64,000 nt of DNA from DATBDN01 sp963715995 (GTDB lineage: Bacteria > Actinomycetota > Thermoleophilia > Solirubrobacterales > Thermoleophilaceae), in the NCBI GenBank assembly GCA_963715995.1, contig OY970283.1:1116001-1180000 (forward strand), written 5' to 3'. Position numbers and translations under genes: made by a program. The notes beneath the pieces were generated by a model, which saw only the letters and a program-made list of their open reading frames with translations, ran no database searches and was not told where the DNA came from. Positions 7,345 through 14,036 of this stretch are shown one piece after another; position 1 is the first letter of the stretch; the number at the start of each line of letters is the position of its first letter.

Positions 7345-8103
7345 TCAGGCCAGGCGCCCGCCCACGAACTGCGTCACGCCGGTCAGGCGCTGGCGCACAT
7401 CCGTGAAGCCGCGCTCGATCAACCCGTCCACCAGCTCGTCACGCTCGAACATGTTCATGCCGCTGCGCGCCTGGAGCACGCGCTCGGCTGTGCGCAGGGG
7501 GAGCGAGCGCCCGCGCACGCTCGTGAAGATCGCGAGGCGGCCACCCGGCGTCAGCACGCGCGTGAACGAGTCGAGCGCGGCGTATGGGTCGGCGAACAGG
7601 TTCAGCGCCGCGAAGCAGCAGACGGCATCGAAGCTCGCGTCCTGGAACGGCGCGTCGGCGGCGTCGCCGCGCACGTAGGCCACCTCGTCGAGGCCGGCTG
7701 CCGCGGTGTCGGCGACGGCCCGCGCCAGCATCGTCTGCGACACGTCCAGCCCGACCACCAGCCCGTCGGGCCCGACCGAGCGCGCGAAGTCACGCGTGAA
7801 GTTGCCCGTGCCGCAGCCCACGTCCAGCACACCATCGCCGGGCGAGAGCGCCAGCAGCAGGCGGGCGATGCGCTTCTCGTCGTTCATGCCCGGGCCGAAC
7901 GCGCCCTTGGCCACGCGCCCGAGGGCGGGCCGCCACCAGCTCTCGTAGATGCGTGGGACGACGGTGCTGAGCATGAAGCGCTGCGCCATGCCTGACGCCT
8001 CGTGGCGCTCGGGCCCGAGCAGGTCGAGGTAGCCGTCGACCTCCTTGGCCTCGGCGCGGGCCTGCGGCCTCAGCAGGGGCCGCGCGCGCTCGAGCGGGTT
8101 CAA
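7345..8103 (-). CDS. Class I SAM-dependent methyltransferase
   Basis: A 252-residue Rossmann methyltransferase with motif I VLDVGCGTGNFTRDFARSV, an acidic loop GLDVSQTML, motif II-like GDAADAPFQDASFDAVCC, and motif III LTPGGRLAIFTSV. The pattern is that of the UbiE/Methyltransf_11 group acting on small or lipid substrates; the substrate is unknown. It starts at a TTG that overlaps the stop of the upstream 88-residue gene (TTGA), implying translational coupling. The last residues run to the stop with no extra domain. Confidence 0.9.
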   Translation of the reverse strand: MNPLERARPLLRPQARAEAKEVDGYLDLLGPERHEASGMAQRFMLSTVVPRIYESWWRPALGRVAKGAFGPGMNDEKRIARLLLALSPGDGVLDVGCGTGNFTRDFARSVGPDGLVVGLDVSQTMLARAVADTAAAGLDEVAYVRGDAADAPFQDASFDAVCCFAALNLFADPYAALDSFTRVLTPGGRLAIFTSVRGRSLPLRTAERVLQARSGMNMFERDELVDGLIERGFTDVRQRLTGVTQFVGGRLA

Positions 8104-8366
8104 CCCTCGCGCGAGAGGCTCGGCATCTTCGGCAGGTCGAGCAGCTCGCTGCGCTCCTCGCCGTCGCGAGCGAGCACGTCGAGGCGGGCGATCTCGCGCT
8201 CGCCCAGGCGGCGTGCCGGGTGCTCGGCGGGCAGCCCCGCGATCAGGTGCCTGATGCGGTTGCGCAGCTGAAGCGCGAAGTGCGGGGTCGACGCGCCCAT
8301 GAGCTGCTGGACGTCTTCGACGGTCGGTTCGCGCTCCACGCGCGACGGCAGCTCGTACTCGCTCAC
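8100..8366 (-). CDS. Hypothetical protein, 88 aa
   Basis: No family recognised. The protein is soluble and probably all-helical, with a central QLMGASTPHFALQLRNRIRH segment and an acidic/basic C-terminus (GEREIARLDVLARDGEERSE). GTG start. It is sandwiched in an operon: the lipoprotein gene ends 10 nt upstream and the methyltransferase TTG overlaps its TGA. The tight coupling suggests that it works with the methyltransferase. Confidence 0.8.
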   Translation of the reverse strand: MSEYELPSRVEREPTVEDVQQLMGASTPHFALQLRNRIRHLIAGLPAEHPARRLGEREIARLDVLARDGEERSELLDLPKMPSLSREG

Positions 8367-8376
8367 GCCCGGGAAT

Positions 8377-9552
8377 CTACGGGCTGCGCGACTCGACCGG
8401 GATCAGGCGCGTGATCTGGTCGAGTCGTCCCTGTGCCGCGAGCGACACCGTGGCGACGTCGCCGAGGATCCAGACGCGGTTGTAGACGCCCGACGAGGGG
8501 TCGGTCTGGTAGCCCGGCTCGACGTCGAGCAGGTAGCCGGACACATCTGAGGGCAGCGTCTTCGCGGTGTTGGTCAGCAGCATCGGGGCGAAGACGCCGT
8601 TGGTCGCGAGCGTGGCTGCCGCGGCGGCGTCCAGGGGCCGCGTGGTGCTCGCGAGCGAGAAGTTGTAGCCGGGCACGGTCACGCCCCAGCCGAACCCGCG
8701 ACGCGAGTAGCGCGCGAGCGCGACGGCGTTGGCCACCGGGGTCGGTCCCGCCACGCGCCGCACCGTGCCGAGGCTCTTCAGCCGCCGCTCCACGGTCGTC
8801 GAGATGACCGACTCGGGCCCGAGCACGTAGATGTCGGGCTTGTCGTGAGCGGCGATCGCCTTCATGGTCGCCGCCGGGATGCTGGCGCTGTGGGTGAACA
8901 GCACCGAGTCGCCCGAGCGCGCCGCCCACGCCGCTGCCGGCATGGCAAAGGCCGCCTGCTCGCCCGAGGCCACGATCACGTGCGGCGACGGCTTGCCGCG
9001 AATCGCGGTGAAGAAGCGGTCGATGGCGGCGGCGGTCGCGTACGGGTCGGGGGCGCTGATCCGGCCGCTCTTCAGGCCCGACGGCGCCGGCGGCTTCGGG
9101 CCGATCCGGATGACCTGCGCGTCACGCGCCAGGTCGGCGCCCTGCGGCTTCAGGCGATCGAGCACGTCTGAGGTGGCCGCCGGCAGGCTGCCGCCGTCGC
9201 TTGCCAGCACCGGGGCTCCGAGCGGCTGGGCGTCGAGCACCGAGGCGGCGATGGCGTCCTGCCAGTCGTTCTTGTCGACCAGCACCACCGCATGCGGGCG
9301 GTCGTCGCTGGCCGTGGCGGGAAAGACCGCGGCGGTCACGCCCGCCAGGTCCGCCACCGCGTCGCCGCCGCCTACGCGGATGGTGTTGCGGGTCGCAACC
9401 ACCGGGAAGCCGAGCTTCGCCGCCGCCTGGCTCTGGGATGCCCCCGGCGCCGAGCCGCCCGCGACCACGCCGCCGCCCGTCTCGCCGCTGCCGCCACCGA
9501 TAGAGCAGCCGGCAAGGGTCACGGCTGCCAGGACGAGCACTCCGGATCGCAT
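8377..9552 (-). CDS. Lipoprotein with cell-wall-binding repeat 2 (CWB2-like) domains
   Basis: The ATG at 9552 gives a lipoprotein signal, MRSGVLVLAAVTLAGCS, with a lipobox Cys at 16. A Gly/Ser-rich spacer follows and then about 350 residues with recurrent features of PF04122: VGGGDAVADLAGVTAAVF, HAVVLVDKNDWQDAIAASVL, GAPVLASDGGSLPAATSDVL, and again PDPYATAAAIDRFF and DSVLFTHSASIPAATMKAI. In clostridia such modules anchor proteins to the wall; here the protein consists only of these repeats plus the lipid anchor, so it may itself be a surface scaffold. First gene of a minus-strand operon with the 88-residue protein and the methyltransferase. Confidence 0.8.
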   Translation of the reverse strand: MRSGVLVLAAVTLAGCSIGGGSGETGGGVVAGGSAPGASQSQAAAKLGFPVVATRNTIRVGGGDAVADLAGVTAAVFPATASDDRPHAVVLVDKNDWQDAIAASVLDAQPLGAPVLASDGGSLPAATSDVLDRLKPQGADLARDAQVIRIGPKPPAPSGLKSGRISAPDPYATAAAIDRFFTAIRGKPSPHVIVASGEQAAFAMPAAAWAARSGDSVLFTHSASIPAATMKAIAAHDKPDIYVLGPESVISTTVERRLKSLGTVRRVAGPTPVANAVALARYSRRGFGWGVTVPGYNFSLASTTRPLDAAAAATLATNGVFAPMLLTNTAKTLPSDVSGYLLDVEPGYQTDPSSGVYNRVWILGDVATVSLAAQGRLDQITRLIPVESRSP

Positions 9553-9599
9553 CGGCGCGCACGTTACTTGGGCGCTGGCGCGGTGCCGCCCGCTCGCTC

Positions 9600-9741
9600 T
9601 GGTTGCGCGGTGCGCTCTGCCGCCCTGCCCCGCTCTGCCGCCCACCGTCCCCTCTGCCGCCAGCCTTCCCCTCGCTGCGGTTTGGAAACTGCCTCGGCCG
9701 AGGGGTGGCTGGAGTGGCGCTTGCGTTCTCACGCCGGCCGC
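9600..9741 (-). repeat. Composite intergenic element A, distal GC-rich block
   Basis: Read on the minus strand, 9741-9668 matches 23437-23507 on the plus strand (shared: gaacgcaagcg, actccagcc, cggccga, gcagttt, accgcagcgagg). Below 9668 it continues into degenerate units built on ggcggcaga, three to four imperfect copies, which correspond to the orderly 25-bp tandem array of copy B. No coding signal is convincing on either strand. Lies in the 631-bp gap between the lipoprotein gene and the next acyl-CoA dehydrogenase. Confidence 0.65.
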
Positions 9742-9763
9742 TTCGCCCCTCGAACGCTCGCTT

Positions 9764-9800
9764 CGTTCAATAGTTCCCGCTATGCGGGAGCAATTGAACG
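9764..9800. repeat. Hairpin 1 of element A
   Basis: Outer arms cgttcaat (9764-9771) and attgaacg (9793-9800) enclose a small internal loop and inner arms tcccgc (9775-9780) and gcggga (9784-9789) closed by a TAT loop. It has the same two-storey design as the next hairpin, with different bases in the stems. Confidence 0.7.
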
Positions 9801-9820
9801 TTGCTCCCCTCGGTGGCGCA

Positions 9821-9865
9821 GCAACCGTCAATAACTGTCGCTATGCGACACCAATTGACGGTTGC
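9821..9865. repeat. Hairpin 2 of element A
   Basis: Outer 12-bp arms gcaaccgtcaat (9821-9832) and attgacggttgc (9854-9865), internal loop aac/cca, inner 6-bp arms tgtcgc (9836-9841) and gcgaca (9845-9850), TAT loop. Total 18 perfect base pairs. Compared with hairpin 1 the stems differ at paired positions, so the structure, not the sequence, is kept. Confidence 0.75.
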
Positions 9866-9922
9866 TCCCGAAAACCGAGCCGCTGCGGTCACTCAGGTCC
9901 GCCACGCGACCACAACTGATCA

Positions 9923-10105
9923 CAGCGAGACCAAGAGCGGCTCGCGAGCGAGCACCGATCCCTCTTGGTTGCCCAACGGAGGGTCGGTGCTCGCGAACCA
10001 CGCCGCTCGAGCCCTGACGCGCCCGCGGAGAGCGCACCCCGACCCGAAAGCGCCACCCGAAAGCACCGCCATGTCCCCGCCCTGGGGTAGTTTCCGCGGA
10101 AACAC
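9923..10105 (-). repeat. Composite intergenic element A, conserved head
   Basis: Reverse-complement copy of 23013-23170. From its 5' end on the minus strand: palindrome GTTTCCGCGGAAAC (10090-10103), a 24-nt block identical to copy B (10064-10087), a variable spacer longer than in B, a 73-nt block (9943-10015) that matches copy B at 71 of 73 positions, and a tail ending tggtctcgctg. The 73-nt block folds into a 16-bp stem with one bulged A and a 14-nt loop. Located upstream of the acyl-CoA dehydrogenase gene at 10184. Confidence 0.8.
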
Positions 10106-10151
10106 ATCCGCGACGCTCGCCGGAGGCGAGCCGTCCGCCTCCCGCTCCTGA

Positions 10152-10167
10152 TTGACTAGTCGGTCAA
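10152..10167. promoter_or_regulatory. TetR-type operator candidate upstream of acyl-CoA dehydrogenase
   Basis: TTGACTAGTCGGTCAA; read on the other strand it is TTGACCGACTAGTCAA, close to the TTGAC-YRACYR-GTCAA form common among actinobacterial TetR regulators of lipid genes. It ends 16 nt before the GTG start and shares both arms with the perfect palindrome at 1908-1923, suggesting one regulator for both fatty-acid gene sets. Confidence 0.55.
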
Positions 10168-10183
10168 CGAACCGGGAGGACCC

Positions 10184-11464
10184 GTGGATTTCCGTCTGAG
10201 TGACGAGCAGGTCGAGTTCCAGAGCCAAGTGCACTCCTTCGCGCGCGACGTGATGCGGCCGGTGGCCGACCACTTCGACCGCACCCAGGAGACGCCCTGG
10301 GACGTGATCCGGGCCGCCGCCCAGCAGGACCTCTACGGCATCAACTACATCCAGCGGATGGGGTCTGACCCCGGCGGGCTGTTCGGCGTGATCTACGCCG
10401 AGGAGACCCACTGGGGCTGCGCGGGCATCGCGCTCGCCATGTCGGCGTCGTCGCTCGCCGCGGCCGGCATCGCCTCCTCGGGCACGCCCGATCAGATGGC
10501 TCGCTGGATCCCGGAGTGCTTCGGCACCGCCGAGGACGTCAAGCTCGGCGCCTACTGCGTGACCGAGGCCGGCGCCGGCTCCGACGTCAAGGCGCTGCGC
10601 ACGACCGCCAAGCGCGACGGCGACGACTGGGTGCTGAACGGGACGAAGATCTTCATCTCGAACGGCGGCATCGCGGACGTGAACGTGGTCGTCGCGACCG
10701 TCGACCCGGCGCTGGGCCACCGCGGCCAGGCGTCGTTCATCGTGCCGAAGGACACGCCGGGCCTGTCGGCCGGCAAGAAGGAGGACAAGCTCGGCATCCG
10801 CGCCTCCCGTACGGGCGAGGTCGTCTTCGAGGACTGCCGCGTGCCGATGGAGTGCCTGCTCGGCGGCATCGAGAAGCTCGACGCGAAGCTCGAGCGCGCC
10901 CGGTCCGGTCAGTCGACCGGCAAGGCCTCTGGCGCCCTGGCCACCTTCGAGATGACGCGGCCGCTGGTCGGCGCATCGGCGATCGGCATCGCGCGCGCTG
11001 CGTACGAGTGGACGCTCGACCACCTCGAGGACCAGACGCTCGACGGTGTTCCGGCCCTCGAGACCCAGGGCGTGCAGCAGGTGATGGCGGATGTGGCGAC
11101 CGAGATCGAGGCTGCTCGCCTCTTGTGCTGGCGCGCCGCGTGGATGGCCCGCAACGGCGTCCCGCTGACCGGTGGGCAGGGGTCGATGTCGAAGCTGAAG
11201 GGCGGCGACGTGGCGATGTGGGCCACGACGCGCCTGATGGACCTGGTCGGCGACTACGCGCAGTCGTCGGACTGCCCGCTCGGCAAGTGGTTCCGCGACG
11301 CGAAGATCTACCAGATCTTCGAGGGGACGGCCCAGGTTCAGCGGCTCGTCGTCGCCCGCCTCCAGCGCGAGGAGCGCAAGAAGTGGCTGGCAGATCACGA
11401 GGCCGTGTTCGAGCAGGCGCCGGGCACGCCGACCGGCGACCAGATGGCGCCCGCAGCCGCGTGA
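10184..11464 (+). CDS. Acyl-CoA dehydrogenase
   Basis: A complete 426-residue enzyme for FAD-dependent acyl-CoA desaturation. Motifs: YCVTEAGAGSDVKALRTTA, NGTKIFISNGGIADV, FEDCRVPMECLLG, and the catalytic Glu region IYQIFEGTAQVQRLVVARL. GTG start after gggagga. The last codons overlap the ferredoxin gene start (GTGA), so the two are translationally coupled. The preceding TetR-like site suggests lipid-responsive control. Unlike the 4.7-6.8 kb pair it looks self-sufficient. Confidence 0.95.
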   Translation: MDFRLSDEQVEFQSQVHSFARDVMRPVADHFDRTQETPWDVIRAAAQQDLYGINYIQRMGSDPGGLFGVIYAEETHWGCAGIALAMSASSLAAAGIASSGTPDQMARWIPECFGTAEDVKLGAYCVTEAGAGSDVKALRTTAKRDGDDWVLNGTKIFISNGGIADVNVVVATVDPALGHRGQASFIVPKDTPGLSAGKKEDKLGIRASRTGEVVFEDCRVPMECLLGGIEKLDAKLERARSGQSTGKASGALATFEMTRPLVGASAIGIARAAYEWTLDHLEDQTLDGVPALETQGVQQVMADVATEIEAARLLCWRAAWMARNGVPLTGGQGSMSKLKGGDVAMWATTRLMDLVGDYAQSSDCPLGKWFRDAKIYQIFEGTAQVQRLVVARLQREERKKWLADHEAVFEQAPGTPTGDQMAPAAA

Positions 11465-11703
11465 GCAGCACGGCGACCTCAACCGAGGGGCTCGTGATCG
11501 TGGTCGATCGCGAGCTCTGTTACGGCTTCGGCGACTGCGTCGAATCGGCCCCCGCGGTGTTCGAGCTCGACGACGACGAGAAGGCGGTGGTGATCGACCC
11601 GAACGGGGCCGGTCGCGACGACCTCGTCGAAGCAGCCGCCAACTGCCCCGTCAACGCGATCACGATCACCGACTCGGCAAGCGGCGAGACCGTCTTCCCG
11701 TAG
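11461..11703 (+). CDS. [3Fe-4S] ferredoxin
   Basis: An 80-residue ferredoxin of the type that serves cytochromes P450 and other oxidoreductases in actinobacteria. It has three Cys only: Cys20 and Cys26 in CYGFGDC (the middle cluster Cys is replaced) and Cys62 in NCPVNAI, which fits a [3Fe-4S] cluster. The GTG start overlaps the stop of the acyl-CoA dehydrogenase gene. Acyl-CoA dehydrogenases normally pass electrons to ETF, so the tight coupling is notable. Confidence 0.92.
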   Translation: MSSTATSTEGLVIVVDRELCYGFGDCVESAPAVFELDDDEKAVVIDPNGAGRDDLVEAAANCPVNAITITDSASGETVFP

Positions 11704-11715
11704 ATTGGGCACAAG

Positions 11716-12108
11716 ATGGAGGGCAGCCCGAAGATCCGCGTGATCATCGCCGACGACGACGAGCTGGTCCGCAAGATGGTCGGAGCGATGATCGACGAGG
11801 CGCCCGACCTCGAGCTGGTGGGGGTCGGCGAGGATGCGGATCAGGCGCTGGAGCTGGCCACCGAGCACTCACCCGACGTTGCCGTGCTCGACCTGAACAT
11901 GCCGGGCGGCGGCGGCTTCGGCGGCGCCGGCGCGGCTGCGCGCATCAAGGCGGCGTTCCCGGACATGCGCGTGCTTGCTCTGACCGCCTCGGACGACCTC
12001 GAGACGAAGATGAAGCTGGCCAACATCGGCGCCGACGGCTACATCGTGAAGGGCGCCAGCCGCGAGCAGATCCTGAACGGGATCGCCGGGGCGATGGGCC
12101 TGGGTTAG
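11716..12108 (+). CDS. Single-domain response regulator (receiver only)
   Basis: A 130-residue CheY-like receiver with acidic pocket IIADDDELVRK, phospho-acceptor Asp59 in AVLDLNMPG, a Thr in LALTASDD, and Lys in GYIVKGASREQI. There is no output domain. It ends with a short Gly tail. It lies 12 nt after the ferredoxin stop and just ahead of the secreted PKD protein and chemosensory genes, so it may be the diffusible partner of the CheA at 16366, although the internal GGGGFGGAG insertion after the phosphosite is unusual for CheY. Confidence 0.92.
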   Translation: MEGSPKIRVIIADDDELVRKMVGAMIDEAPDLELVGVGEDADQALELATEHSPDVAVLDLNMPGGGGFGGAGAAARIKAAFPDMRVLALTASDDLETKMKLANIGADGYIVKGASREQILNGIAGAMGLG

Positions 12109-12124
12109 GACCGCGTTCGCCGGG

Positions 12125-12153
12125 TTGCGAACCGCCTGAGCCGCACATACGCT
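12125..12153 (+). promoter_or_regulatory. Candidate promoter for the PKD protein / chemosensory operon
   Basis: TTGCGA (12125-12130) and TACGCT (12148-12153) are separated by 17 nt, a vegetative-type promoter with a weak -10, ending 11 nt before the TTG start at 12165. It would drive the secreted protein, MCP, cheW and cheA as one unit. Confidence 0.4.
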
Positions 12154-12164
12154 CGGAGTACCTG

Positions 12165-14033
12165 TTGGCTCGCTCGCGTGCACGTGAATGCGTCGTTCTC
12201 ACGGCGCTCGTACTCCTGGCCGTTGCCGTGCCGGCGCGTGCGAACGTGGGCGACCTCTGGGTGGCCGACACCGACAACGGCTGCACCGGCGGCAACTTCG
12301 GTGGGATCTACCGGGTCGATCCGTCGACGCACGCGATCACGCCGCTCTCGGTCGGCGGGATCCTGCGCTCACCCGACGGCATCGCCTCGGCGCCGGACGG
12401 CAGGACGCTCTACGTCTCAGACGCGAACGCCTTCGACCCGACGCCGCCGACGTTCACGATGGGCGCCGACTGCCCGTACAGCAATCCCTGGGACGGCAAC
12501 GGCGGCGTGATCGCGATCGACACCGCGACCGGGGCGCAGCGGGCGCTTTCGGGCGAGTCCGACCCCGACGACTGGGGTGACCCGGCCGGAATCGCATGGG
12601 ACCCCTCGACAAGCACCCTCGTCGTGATCGGCCCCGGCGCCTCCACCGGGCCGGTGCTGGCGCGGGTCGATCCCGCCACCGGCGACCGCACGGTGATCGA
12701 CCAGACCGACTTCGTCAATCCGTCGGCGGTGACGGTGGCCGCGAACGGCGACATCTACGTGACCGACCAGGGCGCGAATGCCGGCGGTGGCTCGCCGGGC
12801 TCGGGTGACGGGCGCGTGCTCGAGCTGGCGGGAGGCGCCGGCCCGGCGACGGTCGTGTCGCAGGACGCCAGCGCGCTGTACGACCCGGCCGGGATCGCGC
12901 TGGCGGCCACCGGCGCGCTGGTGGTCACTGATCTGGTGGCCGGCAACGCGGGGCCGGGCTTCATCACGGTCAACCCGGCGCAGCCCGCTACCTCGAACGC
13001 TTCGCTGATGGCGCCGTCGGCACCAACGCCGCCGTCGTTCTGCGACACCGGCGGCGTCGGCGCGCCGTGGGAGCGGCCGATGGGAATCGCACCCGGCCCA
13101 GGCGGCTTCGTCGTGGCGGACCCCGAGGGTCCCGAGCCGATGTGGTGCAGCGGAGTGGGGGTTGCGACAAACAACGGCATCGTCGGCTCGATCGACCTCT
13201 CGGCCACCAGCGCCTGGATGGCGGGCGGCGACGCCGCAGCCACGCCGTGGAAGGATCCTGTCGCAGCCGAGCCCGCGCTCAACCGGCCGCCGCAGGCAGC
13301 CGCGACGGTGCCGTCGGAGGTGCTCACCGGCGCGCCGGTGACGATCGACGCGTCCGGCTCCTCCGATCCCGACGGCGACGCCCTCACGTACGCCTTCGAC
13401 GGCGGCGACCCGGGTGGCTTCCACGCTGCGGCCGGGCCGGGCTCGAGCTTCACCGGGAGCTTCTCGACGCCCGGGTTGCACTTCGTGACGGTGACCGTGA
13501 ACGACGGCTTCGGGGGCACGTCGGTCGCGATCACCGGCGTCCACGTGAGCGATCCGATCCCGCCGGGCAGCCCGCCCGACGCCGGTGGCAACGACCCCTC
13601 ACAAACGCCGGGCGGCACCACATCCGGCACGCCGGGATCGGGCTCAACCCCGCCCGGCACCACGACCACGACCGTTCCGGCCTCGCTGACGCTCGACCAG
13701 CTGCTCAGCCCCAGCGGCGTGACGATCCCGCTCGCCTGCAGCGCCGACTGCACCGTCACCGGCTCGCTCCAGATCTCGGCCTCGTCCTTCAAGTCGCTCA
13801 CCGCCGCCGCCAAGCTGCTCACGCTCGGCAAGGGCAGCGTCAAGCTCAAGGCAGGCAAGAAGGGCAAGCTCCGCATCAAGCTCACGGCGAAGGTACGCAA
13901 GCGGCTGAAGCACGCCCTCGGCTCGGCCTCGGCGGCCGCCCGGCGCAAGATCCGGCTCCAGCTGACGCTCAGCTCCAAGTACAAGTCCGGCGCAAAGAAG
14001 ACAATTCGGCGCAAGATCGTCTTGAAGGGCTGA
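12165..14033 (+). CDS. Secreted beta-propeller / PKD-domain protein
   Basis: 622 residues, TTG start, then a signal peptide (VVLTALVLLAVAVPARA). About 28-370 reads as an NHL/SMP-30-like propeller (GTLYVSDAN-type repeats: SAPDGRTLYVSDAN, ANGDIYVTDQG, ATGALVVTDLV). A PKD domain follows at about 370-455 (NRPPQAAATVPSEV, DASGSSDPDGDALTYAFDGG, VTVNDGFGG), then a Gly/Pro/Thr linker, and a C-terminal domain rich in Lys/Arg (KAGKKGKLRIKLTAKVRKRL) of a kind common in Thermoleophilia exoproteins. The MCP starts 3 nt after the stop, so the protein may be an extracellular sensing partner of that receptor. Confidence 0.85.
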   Translation: MARSRARECVVLTALVLLAVAVPARANVGDLWVADTDNGCTGGNFGGIYRVDPSTHAITPLSVGGILRSPDGIASAPDGRTLYVSDANAFDPTPPTFTMGADCPYSNPWDGNGGVIAIDTATGAQRALSGESDPDDWGDPAGIAWDPSTSTLVVIGPGASTGPVLARVDPATGDRTVIDQTDFVNPSAVTVAANGDIYVTDQGANAGGGSPGSGDGRVLELAGGAGPATVVSQDASALYDPAGIALAATGALVVTDLVAGNAGPGFITVNPAQPATSNASLMAPSAPTPPSFCDTGGVGAPWERPMGIAPGPGGFVVADPEGPEPMWCSGVGVATNNGIVGSIDLSATSAWMAGGDAAATPWKDPVAAEPALNRPPQAAATVPSEVLTGAPVTIDASGSSDPDGDALTYAFDGGDPGGFHAAAGPGSSFTGSFSTPGLHFVTVTVNDGFGGTSVAITGVHVSDPIPPGSPPDAGGNDPSQTPGGTTSGTPGSGSTPPGTTTTTVPASLTLDQLLSPSGVTIPLACSADCTVTGSLQISASSFKSLTAAAKLLTLGKGSVKLKAGKKGKLRIKLTAKVRKRLKHALGSASAAARRKIRLQLTLSSKYKSGAKKTIRRKIVLKG

Positions 14034-14036
14034 CCG

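Noticed and set aside
9700..9900. Attenuator or tRNA-like gene in element A
   Set aside because: Hairpins do not assemble into a cloverleaf, and no leader peptide or T-run is present.
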